64,000 bases of DNA, from contig JACMZG010001914.1 of the NCBI GenBank assembly GCA_018340805.1, positions 31,148,899-31,212,898 on the forward strand, read 5' to 3'. Origin of the DNA: Microvelia longipes. Lineage: Eukaryota; Arthropoda; Insecta; Hemiptera; Veliidae. Numbering within the stretch: position 1 is the stretch's first letter; the number at the start of each line of letters is the position of its first letter. Below, in pieces: positions 10,975 to 24,494 of the stretch. The notes under the pieces are model-generated. The model was not told where the DNA came from. It made no database searches and saw only the letters and a program-made list of their open reading frames with translations. The translations under genes were made by a program, and so were the position numbers.

Positions 10975-12635
10975 AAGATAAATATGAAAGAAATCACAGC
11001 AGCGTATCACGTTATCGTTTATCGGACGTTTGAGTTAGGACAGGTTCAGTGGCGAAGAACAATAATTAGAATGTGTCCTCAACAACGAGTTAATGGACGA
11101 CAGGAAGGAAGAATCCAAGCGAGGATCTATTTCCTGTTGCACTAAGGTTTGACTTACGACTTATTTTTTCGTGATACCAATTATTTTGTAACATTACATA
11201 TTCTGTGACAGCCAGTTGAAATTCACACAAAGCTCATCTACACAAAATTTCTAACTCTCTTTTTACATTCTTCCGTCTAGAGAATTAGACTATATGGATT
11301 CCTCAGCAAGCGCCTTACTCCTCAGCCATCTTATTAAGATTATTTATTGACAAAAAATAGATCTGGATCCTTCATAACGAAATAGAAACTAAATAGTACA
11401 GTAATCGGGACAGGTATATTAGTCGGGGCCGTTAACAAAGTAGCACATCCTTCTAAAATGCATTGACGTATAACGAGTTTATTGTCAATACTCCCACAGA
11501 ATATAGCTACTAGTTAAAGTCGTACTGGCGTGTCCAATCCCAATCTTCTATACCTGTTTATATACTGTAGAAGGGTTTCTAGTTTATGGTTCCGGATAGA
11601 CACCCAGAGCACTTTACCCTGACATTGAAAAAAAGCCATCTCACCAAAAATGGCACTATTTTAAACAACCCATAAGTGTCATATTCGATGCTAATGCAGT
11701 AAATAACTTCCACAAATATTATCTGATTTGTCAAATTTGATTCACGATAATTGCGTGTATCAAATTGAGTTTCCTGGATAATTCCAGGCCACTCTGATTA
11801 CCATCATGCTATTTGTCAAGAACCGCCTTTGTCAAGAAAATAGGAATTCTAGACATTGTACCCACAACAATTGGATACATATTAAAAGTCGAATGTTAAC
11901 AAGCGCAGGCTCTAATTTCAGAATAAAATTGTGATTGCTAGAGACAGAGAACCGAGAGGTTACAAGCAAGCAATAAGGTCTACTAGGTTATAGTAGGCAA
12001 TAAGCAAGACGAATGCACATGTCTAAATTATACTTTATTGTAAAATTATTGTTATACAAGAAATTAAAGTTCTTAATTTAATATTAGCCAAATTTAGACA
12101 TCAAAACGTCTAGATTATTCAACAACCATACTAAAACATTTCCAATACCTACTTAGTCTAGCATTTACAGGTAATACCTGAGACCTCTAAATTTATTTCT
12201 ATATCAAAACTACACCCTAGATTGAAAATTTAAAAATGTTCATTAAAAATCTCTATTAAGAGAATGACTGAGGAAAAACAAGTAGAAATCAATTTCTCGC
12301 TCAAACATCCACGGCGCCGAAAGCTGTACGGTCTAGTTTTTGTAACATCGATTGTTTTCCGCTTCGGTTCACTAAACTCAATCAAACGACAGGAAAATAA
12401 ATAAAGGAAAAAGTTAATAGGAAACTGAAAGGAGTTAAAAGTGGTGAAGAAGGAATGTCGACGTACTCAAGCAGAACAATTACTTACTTATGTACTCTTA
12501 TTTTTAAATTAATGTTAATTGTTAATAATCAAGAATTTTAAGTATACAGGTTTTTTTTCGTCCTTTCATTATACCTTTATGTCATAAAGAAACACATCAG
12601 TAGAACATGCCTCATGGACACAGTCAGATCTGTAA
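10975..12635. other. AT-rich sequence, nothing recognised
   Basis: GC content is moderate around 11000-11130 and 11400-11620, but I find no frame, RNA gene or repeat copy that I can defend. Confidence 0.55.
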
Positions 12636-13013
12636 TCTAAAAATGTCTTACCACGAATCATCCTAACTTTTTATACTATATTGAAATTTAAAAAACGCAG
12701 AGCGGATGATATAGTTGAAAAGGATTTCTCTACGGTTGACATTATATTAGTTACTTCAATCAAAAGAAAAGTATTCGATGAGTTTGGTACAACTAAGAAG
12801 TATGTACAACAGTTAAAAAACAAAGTTAAAGGTTTCTCGGCAATGACCAGGAAAATTTCCACTTTCGGTTTGAATGTAGAGGATGTAGAGCAAATTTTCT
12901 TTAAATTAACAGAATTTCAACGTGAACTGCAGTCGCTTTACATCGTTAACACCCATGGTGCTCTATATCCTCACACAGTAAAAGCTAAACATCGGATTCA
13001 TAATCTAATTTAA
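12636..13013 (+). pseudogene. Open frame without ATG, unknown Lys-rich product
   Basis: The frame is open from just after the TAA at 12633-12635 to the TAA at 13011-13013, about 125 codons. The first ATG lies well inside (MTRKIS). The translation is Lys- and Val-rich with a helical look: KKRRADDIVEKDFSTVDII, KKYVQQLKNKVKGFSAM, LNVEDVEQIFFKLTEFQREL. Codons vary normally and there is no simple repeat, unlike the other long frames here. It could be an exon of an unseen gene or a fragment of a mobile-element or viral-like gene. I do not recognise the family. Confidence 0.25.
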
Positions 13014-14520
13014 CACGATCATTATCTTAATCACCAAGGTCATAACCGCATAAGCCCACACACTTAAAAAGTAACTACTAACTTAACATAAGTAACTGGT
13101 ATTATAAGACGTAAATGTTATAATACTTATGCTGATGATATGAAACTATTTTATCCAAAGGTAAGATCTTTCAGAATCCATAGCTTAATATGATATTATA
13201 GATTTACTATCTTAAGTCTATTATTATTTTATTAAATCTTTGAGGTCGACTACTCTGGTAAAAGAATGAAGAAGAGAGATTTTCAAACTTCTAACATAGC
13301 CTAGGGCATGTTTATCTTAAAGAAGCCTTGATATGAAAGGTAAACTGAGATGCGGTCAAGGCTGTTTCAATGAGTTCACTTTCTTGACAAGTGCTTCAAG
13401 CCTCAAGTTGAACGTCCTTATAATAAAAACTTCGGTAAAATTGACCTTCATTACATCAATTTGCAAGAATTTGTTTAATATTATATCATCATTTTACACT
13501 ACACGTTTCTTCAAGCTCCGAGGAAACACAACGTAGGCGATGCGTTTTGTAAATGTTACACCCGCTGTTTAAAAGATCGCAACAGGAAAGATGTAATTGG
13601 TAATGCCCACACAAGTGTTCACCACCTTCTTTTCTCATCTGCCTTTCAATCAGATTCTATGGGCGTCGACATAATAAAAGGACATCACTCTTGTATCAAT
13701 TTCAACGTATTTTACAAAATTCTTTAGAGCTTCGTAATAATAATTACATCATAAAATTCAATCATAATGTTTAATAAAATGATCATTTCTTTTGAGTGTT
13801 GATTAAAAAAAGGATGCTGCAAATTATCTGCCCATAAGAAGAAAAACAGCCAATTAATCAAGTTGTATGGGAAAAAGTTGCAAACATAATATACCTCATA
13901 AAACGTATAATCTGTTAGATTTTGATTAAATATCTTTGAAAGAAGGCAGAGGTCAAGTGTTTTAAAGGAGAATTCTGTAAAAGGCATATCGGGTGCCAGT
14001 GGGCGGATGGGATCGGGTTACTGGATATCTTTTTTAATCCACAACTTGTTCCAATAACAGGTGATTTCGTAGACTTTTTTATAAGACATTTTAGTGGTGC
14101 TTTCTGGTTGTTATTTTAGCATCCACGGGAGGTATGGGATAATAAGGATGTTAGGATAGCCCCGGGGTAGTGATGGCTAGAAATCATGCCACGTGCATTT
14201 TAGGAGCTCGTTTAACGCCTTCAGATAAGAGTTCAAAACGAGAGTCTGCGTTTTACCAATAGTCAAATAATAATAATACACAAGGCTTAAAAGCCATAAT
14301 TCGGTGCTCAAAAAACAGAAGAACTTATAAGCTTTTCAGTCTTTGCCTTCTAATTCTCAATTTTTATTCCAAGCATATTCATAAATCCTAAATTAATAAT
14401 GTTTGTATTTTTAAAGGACGCAAGCTCTCAAAAGTATGCGTCTTTTAACTATTAAAATATGTAACCCCACCTTATAGATATAAAGTTAATGTGGAAATAA
14501 AAATTTACAATTTTAACCCA
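13014..14520. other. AT-rich sequence, nothing recognised
   Basis: Short frames at 13333-13536 and 13724-13987 have no recognisable content. A GC-richer patch lies at 13985-14240, without an identified repeat. Confidence 0.55.
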
Positions 14521-14528
14521 TTGTCACA

Positions 14529-14918
14529 TTGATTTCTATAAACCGACTTAAAATTATGTTTAATTCACGTCTTTTAGATCGTAGGTCCAAATTAACATTG
14601 AGCAACAAACTTCGGATCTATAATGTCATATTAAAACCATCATGGGCCTATGGTCTGGAAGTGTGGGGTAGAACACCAAGCGTTCTAACTCCAATCGTCT
14701 CCAAGTCCTGCAATCTAAAATCCTTCGAACCATTACCAATGCTCCTTTCTATGCATCAAACCTTACTCTCCACAACGACCTTAATGTTCCATTTGTCCGA
14801 AATTTTTCTATATCCTGGAATAAACGCTTCCATGATTCCATAATCGATCATCCAAATCCTCTTGTAAAAACTCTATCCTCTAATACCCTTCCTGAAAATC
14901 CTATGAGACGCATAGGAT
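14529..14918 (+). pseudogene. Jockey-type LINE ORF2 C-terminal fragment, frameshifted
   Basis: The translation shows the end of a jockey-clade reverse transcriptase ORF. SRLLDRRSKLTLSNKLRIYN and VILKPSWAYGLEVWGRTPS are in one frame. After a frameshift near 14690 it continues as LQSKILRTITNAPFYASNLT, LHNDLNVPFVRNFSISWNK, and ends around HPNPLVKTLSSNTLPENPMR. In this family the 'KP.W.YG...WG' and 'R.ITNAP.Y..N..LH.DL' motifs lie downstream of the palm domain. Everything 5' of this point is absent, as expected for target-primed reverse transcription that stopped early. The frameshift makes it non-functional. Confidence 0.85.
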
Positions 14919-15152
14919 TTTTTTTTATTTTAACAATTTATTTATTCCAAATCTGTTCTTTAATATTCCTATCTCTTACATTTCAATAGTGATATAATTT
15001 TCACTATTTATTTATCTATTTCCAACTCCCGCCTGAGTGCAATCACTGGATTGTTTCTCTATCAAGCGCACCAAAGCCATTTAAACTGTGCTAACTCTAA
15101 TACTTGTAACAATCACAATTGTTGTTGTATTATTCAATAAATAAAATTAAAA
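14919..15152 (+). mobile_element. 3' untranslated tail of the jockey LINE
   Basis: The sequence runs from the reading-frame end to a terminal A-rich tract near 15152. The last part, TAATACTTGTAACAATCACA followed by ATTGTTGTTGTATTATTCAA, is repeated on the minus strand at 59632-59702. That shared 3' end defines a second, much shorter copy of the same LINE. Confidence 0.75.
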
Positions 15153-18100
15153 AAAATATGTTTAAATAAATCATACATAGACAAAAAATAGGAAACTCGC
15201 TTAGACGAACAATAAAGATTTTCAGAGTGAAAAAGTAAGTCATGAAAAATTCAAAACTAAACACCACTCAAAAACATATCCAAAATTAAGATGTTTCATT
15301 TTAAGTAATAATTAAAAATTATACAAAGAATATCGAGACAAAATTTAAAAATAAATACCTAATGCATTCTTCGATTGGAATGCTAAAGTTAAATGTTTAT
15401 AGGAGATCGGTAAAAAGATAAAAAGAACTAAAACCAATAATGATGTCTTAAAGAAAGAATCATGCAAGCAAAAAAAACATTTAGAATATAATCAGAACAA
15501 CTTAAAAAAGTTGACCAAGCAAAATAAAGATGTTTTCTCAAGTGGGCAGTTGAGGATATCTTAGATCTTTGAAAAAAGGCAGCTTAAAGAAAAAGGACTC
15601 TTTCCGAGTCTTTACCAGTCCCGTGTGGAATTTGATTAATAGTATCGTTTGGGAACACGAGAAACTCAGAAATATTTTAAAGATAAAGGTAAAGCTTATT
15701 GGCCTCTATAAGAATGCTCAGTCACAAGACGAAGAAGTCGAATTAATGATTCCAATATCAAAACACAATACAAATAAACAAATACAGTCTCAAAGATGAA
15801 AAACAATAACTCACTAGAGTGAGAAATAAACTGTTTGTATTCCATGATACATGCTTCTTTTGAGTTTGATATATTGATTCTTATAAACCAGTAAAATCCA
15901 GTTTAACAAAATCATAATTTGGATAATTTATTGACTGATTTTAGAATTCAGTTTATATAATTTAGTTATGTCACTGAAAACAGACCGAATTCAAAATTGA
16001 GAAAATCTTGGTTTATTCGACAAAATTTCTATAAATCGATAATCTCACATTATGTTTATATTTCGTTTTTAACCCAATTAGAGAGCGCTTAAAACGTAAC
16101 ATAAAATTTTTGATGCTTAATTATTTAAGTAATAATTATTATTAACCATTTTTAATTATTGAACATTGAAGTAGGTGATTGAAGTTTTTGTGAGGAAATC
16201 TAAAGAAGCTGTTTCTTTATTATTTCTAACATGTGTCTCACTACTCTTAGACTCTAAATTAGTCGTTGAATTTCAGTCTAGTTTGGAATTTAACATTGAC
16301 ATACAAGCAGAACCTTGACGTATCACATTTGGGACATATTTCGTGTATCGGCTTGTGTTACAATGGTTATTTTAGCGCTTACACGATTACTGACTTCCAA
16401 ATGATCTAACTCACAGAGGGAGCGTAAGCCCAAAAAGTGAGGCCAACGTTTTCAAGGAAAATAGTTAGGCGTGGGGCAACTTGTGTCATATTGAGTTAAA
16501 AAGTATTGGAGAAGCGTATAAATTTTGTGTTTTTCACTTTTAATGTCAAACACGCTTAATGTCAACAGACTTTTATTTTAGTAATTTTTTTCATCTGAAT
16601 TCATAACTTAATATTCTCAAAAAGGAATAACATTTACATTTAACACGTACAATTAAACACCTCACAATAATAAAGAAGTAAAATTTCAGTCGACATGTTT
16701 ACAACCTGACGATAGGAAAGATGTAGTAGTGCTACATGTGACAAAAGAAGTAGTGGTGGGGGTTGGCGACACTATTTAACATCGCGAAGACCTGATATGT
16801 TCCTTCCCCTTTATATAGGTTCCTTGATCTAACTAAAATAATAGCTACGCATTTTGGGATCTTAACAAGACTGTGGTCGTTAAAAGCTAACCAAAACCAG
16901 TCAACAGGGCAACATTACCAAAATACGCCTATCATCGATGACTTATAAGTTTAGAAATAATATGTCGTGCAACAAAACACGATTACTAATTAACGCCAGA
17001 AGAATTTTGATTTATGTCAAGACATAAATAATAATATCTAGACAGTCTTGTCTAATTTCTGCGAGTAACATATTGTAAATAAACCACAAGATACAATCCT
17101 TCGTGCTTCGTGTGTCTGGCACAATTATTAGTGCGAATAATAATCTAGAAACTCGGCAATACAATTATATACATTTTAAAAAATACAAGATTATATCTAG
17201 TGTTTATCATTTATTATATTATTTTTCATAATTTAAATCGATTATGATTTTACTAATTATGAACTCATTTAAAAGTTAATTTAGCGTTAAGTCGTCTGGA
17301 AGATAAAAGACTAGGGTCAACCCATTGTAAGTTTATTGGGTGGTTATTTTACGAATAGGAATTCTTCTTATTCCTTTTAAGGAAGGTATAGCTTTTTAAG
17401 GATCAGAAAAAAGATTAAAATAAGAAATGAAAAAGGTAAGGATATTCCTTTCCTTACGGTACTTATCAATTAAATTCTACACAAAGACTAGGCATTTGTT
17501 TAGCTGTCTTCCACCATGAAATTGTATACTTTTTTATTTATTTATTCTAAAAAATAATAAGTAAAGAGTAATGAGCATGTTGGAACAAAAAGGAAGGAAA
17601 TTCAAATAATTTTTAGGAAAATATAAATGAGAAAATATAACGAATGATATAAAAATATTGGTAAATAAAAAATTGCTCTTTTTTATAACACTTGCTGTAT
17701 ATTATACATACAGTTAGAAATAATAAAAAAAATATTTTTCATACTTAGTAACAAATAACCTAGCTTGCCCTAGTGCTGCCTCCTCGTACAGCCAGATTTC
17801 ACGTCAACTCTAGTAAATGCATCAAATTTATATGAATAAACAATTACAGACAGCAGAACTGTTTACAGAACTAACTGTCTTGCAAATTGTCTATGCGATA
17901 TACAGCTATTAATTATTCCAAGGGAGGTAAACAGCATTTACACAACAAATTAACGAGACTGCATATAGAATTTTTCAAAAAATAAATAAATAAAAATCTT
18001 TATTTGCATAAATACAAATAAAAGTAATATAAATTACTCAAACATGATTTATTATGTTATTATTTGTTAATTTTATAAGGGAAGTACTCATTAATACTAT

Positions 18101-19507
18101 AAAATTAACAATATTTAAGTTAAGGACTCATTAATACTATTTTTAAGTTAAGGAGTAGATAAAACTTTGATCTATTCGTCACAGAGCGAATCAACTTGGT
18201 TCACGTTTGACGTCACATCGCGCTGTTCCATGCTTTCTTTTTTACAATATTTAGAATATTACCTATATTTCCCATAAATTCAAAATCACTCACGAATATT
18301 ATGATTCATATAGAAATTTCTCAGTCAAAATATTCGTGAGATCTCAGTCAAACATTTGTTCCCTGTCTTTCCGTCCGTCAAATCTTTTTAAGTTCAAGAG
18401 TTTTTCCCATAAAAAAAATTGATGTGAACAACTTATTTTCACTAAATACTTTCTTTTTTGTTAACTTAAAAGAAATTATTAAGAAGAATGAAGAATAGGA
18501 AAATTAGAATAGCATTAAGAAGAATAATACAAATAGACCAAAAAAAAAGATAATGGTTTAGGCTATTAAACCACATTACACTAACCAATTTATTAAAAAA
18601 TTAATTATACCCGCAGATAAAATATACACATATTGTTATTATAGTATATTGTAATTTATTAATTTCATACTTTTACAACTTTACTTATAATTATGTATAA
18701 AATATAATTTTTATTGTTGTATTAGAATTAATAAAAAATACTCATGATTCAAATATTTATGATTAATATTAATTTAATTATACATCAAGTATCAAACAAA
18801 CATTTATTTACTTCTAAATAAAAGCATGATTGATGAATTAAAATGCATGAGTTATTAGCTTTATAAAACACTTTCTTATTTTTATTGTCTTTTATTTTTT
18901 ACATTATTTATTTTTTTTTTGTTTCTATGTTTTTCAATTTACAGAAAAAACTATTATTACAGAACAAACTACATATTTTACAGAAAATATAAGGTACCAT
19001 ACAATTATTCTCTAAACAGAAAAATACCACTTTAAATACATAAAAATATTGGAAAGTTTAGAAAACAAATGAAAGCACGACTTATAGATTTTTTAAAAGA
19101 AAAATCAAATCAAATTAAGTATGGAAATTGATATTTTATTGAACACGATCTTTTGTGAAGAACAAACATTTTTAAAGTGATATAAAATATTAAATTGTTG
19201 AAGTTTTATTTTCTTTTTTCTGATCGGACAAAGAAAATAAAGACAATTAAAGGATAAGTTACCGTCGATAATTTGCAGTTGGATATGATTTCCTCTGGAT
19301 AGGCTAAAGCCTAACGTCATCATCAACAAGTTGTTTTTGTTTTCATCAACAATATTTGATAATGACATTTGTCATCATCAAATGTTGTTTTTATGTAATA
19401 TAACTTAAACCTAATAATTCTTTACTGGTTTATTTTTCAAAATAATTAAGGTAACAAAGAAGAGCAATAATTAAAACCTTCATTCTTCTTAAGAAGTTTT
19501 TTTTAAA
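15153..19507. other. Long AT-rich stretch without supported features
   Basis: A 76-codon frame at 15569-15799 is Lys-rich and unrecognised. A small direct duplication around CTCATTAATACTAT lies at 18088-18143. A short inverted pair (CTCACGAATATT and AATATTCGTGAG) lies at 18290-18342. Otherwise I see nothing. Confidence 0.55.
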
Positions 19508-20047
19508 CTTAGAGTAATACTATATATAGAAGGGGCACTACTGATAACACGAAAGGCGGTTCCCTGGTGGTCTTAAGTAATGCTGCCATCCAAACATTAT
19601 ACAAATTTCTTATAAATAAGTTGGCAATACTTCCGGTAGCTGAATTATTATGTTCTATTATTAATTAATGATTGATTATCCATAAAATACTAATATAAAT
19701 ATCGGCGCATTACAATATTTTAAGAATTTTAAATTTTAGTTTAACGTTTTTAATTAAAATTATTTAAAAGTAGTCCTCGTCAACTAAATGTAGATTCTTG
19801 TATTGCGCTATCCTTTTGTCATCTTAGACCGGTGTTGTTAAATACTCAGCAGGTGTTTTAAGTTATTATATTTGTTCTTTACGATTTTTCTTCATTAATG
19901 GATATTTATGACACATATTTAAAATAATGTTTTGTTGTTAAGGTAGTACCCCTAACTATGACCACCAGTCAACTGGCTTTCGTGTTATCAGTAGAATTAC
20001 ATTGTGTTTACGGTCATATGTTCTTTCTATATTAGTATTATTCTAAG
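19508..20047 (+). mobile_element. DNA-transposon-like element, copy 1
   Basis: It begins CTTAGAGTAATACTATATA and ends TATTAGTATTATTCTAAG, which are inverted ends. Subterminal ACTGATAACACGAAAG near the left matches CTTTCGTGTTATCAGTAG near the right. The interior (ATTAATGATTGATTATCC) is an inverted match of 38201-38741. There is no transposase frame, so it is a non-autonomous element. Flanks TTTTTAAA and GTTTTAGA are only similar, consistent with an older insertion than copy 2. Confidence 0.8.
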
Positions 20048-20106
20048 GTTTTAGATATTGTTTTGCTTATTTTTTTAATTCATTAATTTGTTTAGAAGTC
20101 AGTACA

Positions 20107-20148
<42 letters not shown>

Positions 20149-21203
20149 ATATATATTATATATATATATATTGGTGGAGCATTTCAAATGGTTGATGTTA
20201 TCAACAATTTATTTTTTAAATACGAACTAATATTAACATAAATAATAAATCGCTATAACGGGGGTCGATAAGAAATTTAATATTAACATCAGGATTTTGG
20301 ATTACCAATTATATATATCAGTATTTGGTATTAGCCAAATACTGATATTAATACTAAATTTCTTAGAATTAAACGCAGTTTAAATAATACAATATTAAGG
20401 TATGTTTTTTCAACCTTCAAAATATTTAGTAACAATAGTTGTATCAACAATAAATGTATTGTTATATATAAATTGTTTTTATAAGTGTAATTTTAATATA
20501 CAACTTAATATGTATATATTTTATACTTTTAATTGATAGGCGGATTATTAGAAACTCGTGAATTAATACTTTGTTTTTCTAACTTCTTTATTTCATTAAT
20601 ACGACAAAAAATAAGCCTAACTGATTCCTTGTAATCCTTCAAATTTGGTAGCTTACTGTAAAATATAAGAAACAAAAAAAACATGAAGTAGTTTCTCCTG
20701 TTTTTCGAGTCCAAAACGTGATATACCTTACATTTATTACATCAGAGCTGTTACAGAAATATATATATTTATAAGATCAATATGACATTTCATTTAATAA
20801 TCAATCATATATTGGATAGAATAAAGGTATTATCTTGTTATATTTAATGATACATTATGTTTATAAGGAGTGATGCAACTTAAGTGGGAGTATGGGGCAC
20901 GAGTTTGTACTTATAGTTTGAATTAAAACCGCTATTTGAGGAGCGCTAGTATGATGTCATTTTTTAAATTAAGCCGTGTACCTTATATGATTCTATGACG
21001 GTAGATTGAGTGATTTGGATTTTAAATCAAGTTTAAAGGGTTTAGTACTTCCTGAATCTATCTCTTAACTATACAATGAGTTCTAAAGTCTTTCTAGGGT
21101 TTCGTTTTTTTTATAAATTTATCTCTTATCAAAATGAAACTTTGTACGATAATTGATATTGTTAAATAGATGTTTGAGAATGAGCATAAATGGAGTCCAT
21201 CGT
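20048..21203. other. AT-rich sequence with (AT)n tract and a small palindrome
   Basis: (AT)n occupies about 20109-20172. A palindrome around ATATCAGTATTTGGT and its complement lies at 20317-20347. No gene is supported. Confidence 0.75.
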
Positions 21204-21274
21204 AATAGAACAAAAGAATAAAAAGTCTCTCCACAGTTTAACTGTGGAGAGACTTTTTATTCTTTCGTTCTATT
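21204..21274. repeat. Near-perfect hairpin, 35-bp arms, one-base loop
   Basis: Arms 21204-21238 and 21240-21274 differ at one position and are separated by a single T. They contain AGTCTCTCCACAG, the outer block of the 9982-10238 fold-back element, preceded by GCATAAATGGAGTCCATC. This looks like a collapsed terminal fragment of that element group. Confidence 0.9.
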
Positions 21275-21299
21275 GATATTGTTAATTTCTCGAACCCTA

Positions 21300-21520
21300 T
21301 TGTTTATGAAATATTTTTGACGTCATTAACTCACAATAATGACTCAGCAAAATTTTTGTAAAATCACAAAACTTCAAAAGGTTGTCTTATCGGGCTGAAA
21401 TTTTATACACATGCACTACCATGTATAGTTAACATACAAAGTTAAATTTTACCATCAGCATTAGTTCCGGAAGACCTCTTGTTTATTGCTATCACAAGAG
21501 AAAAGTGTAAAATTAATTAA
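21300..21520 (-). repeat. Family R repeat fragment
   Basis: TTTTGACGTCATTAACTCAC and AATAATGACTCAGCAAAA match the inverted family R core. ATCAGCATTAGTTCCGG follows, as in the copies at 43450 and 46426. Head and tail are missing. Confidence 0.65.
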
Positions 21521-23168
21521 AAGTGGAATAATGAATCTAAGGTACCTTAGGTTAGTATGTTACATTAATCATTTATTAACTCTGTTTTACATCTATCCAT
21601 CCTTTAAAAAAATTTAAATTCAAATAATTGACCCTTCGGTCCGACTCATGTCTGACGGAAAAATTTAAAAGAAGATGATTCAAACAAATATCTTTTATAT
21701 TTCCGGGTGTATTATTTTATCTACCGGTCTACCCTTCGGAACGCATTATAAAAAAATATGAGTTATAGAGATTTCTAGACGTGGATGTTTATGATGATTA
21801 TCAGTGCTCCTAGATTGGGGTGTGGTAGTTTTTAGAACTACATTCCTTGCATCTTCTTATGAAACGGAGTTAGCGTTCTATACCAAATGTTTTATAATAT
21901 AAGCGTTGAAAGAAACTATTGTACGCTATAGAAGTGTCAATCAGAGATTGAAAATGTAGGTCGAAAAAAGATCATACATCGAATTCCGCTAGAACTTGAA
22001 CTCTAAGTAATATAAATGCAATTGAGCATTATGCTTCCTTTTCTTTTGTATTTAGATAGGGCATTGTAAATGAAAAACATGTAACACACACTTTTTCATC
22101 AAATCTTCACATTTCAGCACCATAATACCCAAAAATAAAAATGTTAGAGTCTAAATGCCATGTATAATTTGTAAAAATGAACTTGATAATTTAAACAATT
22201 ATTTGAAATTATGATGGTCGAGGGTATCAGAATTAACACAGTCATAAGACTTGATAGGACTGGTAAAGAAACAATGCAGTGATTGCACTCGGAGCTAGAA
22301 TTGCACTGGAAGTTGCTGTCGGAGCTAGAATTTTAGAGATAAACCAAGATTTTCCTAGATCTTCTAAATACGGTAAAGGAATCACGGTTTTATATTGGGA
22401 ATCTTAATTCACATAAATATAACAAAGTTAAAAATATATTTGCTGAATCTATTATTTTAGGTTCGATTGGAATTTTAAATCATCATATATACGGTTAATT
22501 TTTTATTTTATTTATCTTTTAAATCTTTTGACAAAATGTATGCAATATTTCTTAATTTGTTTGACTTAAGTATAACGGTGATTTATACGCTATTCTTGTA
22601 AATTTCTTATTTTATTATTTAGTTTAATTATTGTCTTGAATATGATTAATCAGTATACTGTATATGTTGCAACTTATTGTAAATAAGCAGCCTCATATTG
22701 TATTTTTTATAAATAAATTATGTTTCTCTCTACAAGAAATTAAGAAACAAAATGCATTTGGCTTCTTGGTCGTTCTTGCCCTGTATTAGTTTGTAGTATT
22801 ACTACTTTTTTAAATAACTTATAGCGAAATTATATATTTCCAAATAAATCCTAAATAAATCTTGTACGTTTACATAAATTTATACAAGTCGACCCATAAA
22901 AATGAAACTAATGCCAATGATATTATAAAGACTACCAACATTTTTTTGCCTTGTTTAGTTGCTTGTAATCTGTAGTAATTTGTATTATAGAGTTTTTTGG
23001 TGCTTTCTTAATGTTTTTTCAGAGTCAAAATTATTTCATAAATAATTTTAAAGTACAATATTTTTAAGTACAATAGAGTTCTGTACTTTTAAATTATCGC
23101 TTTTTGAATTAAGTATCATGCCGATTAAAAAAAGCGGTCTAATTTTATCGTATGTGTGTGTAATGTAT
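21521..23168. other. AT-rich sequence, nothing recognised
   Basis: A short internal repeat, TCGGAGCTAGAATT, occurs twice at 22290-22335. A degraded family R patch, AAAATGAAACTAATGCCAAT, lies near 22900. There are no genes. Confidence 0.55.
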
Positions 23169-23198
23169 GTTATATATATATATATTATTTATATATAT

Positions 23199-23234
<36 letters not shown>

Positions 23235-23274
23235 TATAGAGAATGAGAGAGAGAGAGAGAGGAAGAGAGAGAGT
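23169..23274. repeat. Compound (AT)n-(GA)n microsatellite
   Basis: (AT)n with breaks to about 23237 runs into (GA)n, with a GGAAGAGAG interruption. Confidence 0.95.
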
Positions 23275-24494
23275 AAACACCCCTTTCAGAAAAAACCTTT
23301 CTCGTCCAAAACTCCAATCTTATTAACTCATTTTGTCTTTAAAATTCGCTAAAAGATAAAATTCTGAAAAGAAAAGAACAAACTGTACTAAATGAAGACT
23401 GGAACCCTAATCCATGAGCAACCCCTATTCTCACGTCTACCAACCTAAACAATACCCACACCTAAAAAAATAAACATAAAAAAACATCTTCTCCCCTTAA
23501 TAACTGTTTATTGGTCATATCTCTTATTCCTTATAGGTAATATTTAAAAAATCAAATGCTAAATGAATTAAATATTCAAAACTTTACAACTTTATTATGA
23601 ATACTTAATCCACTTTTATCATTTTAATGCCACACAGCGCAGGGTTTTTAACTCTTTAATGTGGCATTAGATCCTTTAATGTTATGTATTATAATTAATT
23701 TGTTATTTATTTTCTAAAGGAATTTATTAAAAAAAAAATTATTTACTCAAACCGCAAATTTAAAATCACCATTCTTTTATAAGTTTAAAATACAGATTTA
23801 TTTTTAATGAATTAAAAAAAATCAAACTATAAAGGGAAATATAATAAAATAAAAATCACCACAATGCTAATAGTTTGTGGTTAGTATACAAACATTATTT
23901 TATAAGAAAATGGAAAATAAAAAATGTTAGCTAGGTGATGTTAATTTTATATTAAATTTTCAAAAAACATCATAGTTTAACTTGATAGGGCTTAATTATT
24001 TCTTTATTATTTTCTCAGCAACACACACAATTAACTTTATAGGCGAAGTATAGAAGCCATATTTAAGTGTAAGTAAATTTTATGGAGAGTAAATAATGCA
24101 TTTTTAAATCACATACAACATTAATATACAAGGAACACAAATAAACAATCACATTCTCAAGTTCAAGCAAAAATCACATTTGTCATTTGATACTACCAAG
24201 TTTTGCAAAACATGAATAGTTGACACAATATATTGAGTCAACTGTGTCAATTGTGTCTCTCGCAAAATTATATTGTGTCAAAAATCACATTGCTCAATCA
24301 CATTCAAAAGTTGTACATGTTGTTTCTTTAATTTATTTGATACCTTAATAAGTAAGTTAATTAAGTAAGGCATTGTCATAAATACCTTTCGATCATTTAG
24401 TTCAAAGGAATGAAATAGCAAACATACCTGAAAACAGAAAAAAATCATTATCAGATTGACGTACAAAATAGAAAGATACATAAATGATTATAAA
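23275..24494. other. AT-rich sequence; one TTCGCTAAAA element end
   Basis: TTAACTCATTTTGTCTTTA followed by AAATTCGCTAAAAG at 23341-23355 matches the element ends at 117 and 29358. An inverted TTGTGTC motif cluster lies at 24220-24285. Nothing else is supported. Confidence 0.5.

Noticed and set aside
15480..15640. Possible THAP/P-element transposase trace (KWAVEDI in one frame, FSSGQLRIS in another)
   Set aside because: Both matches come from the same bases in different frames, so at least one is chance. Stops follow at once and the rest of the domain is not visible.
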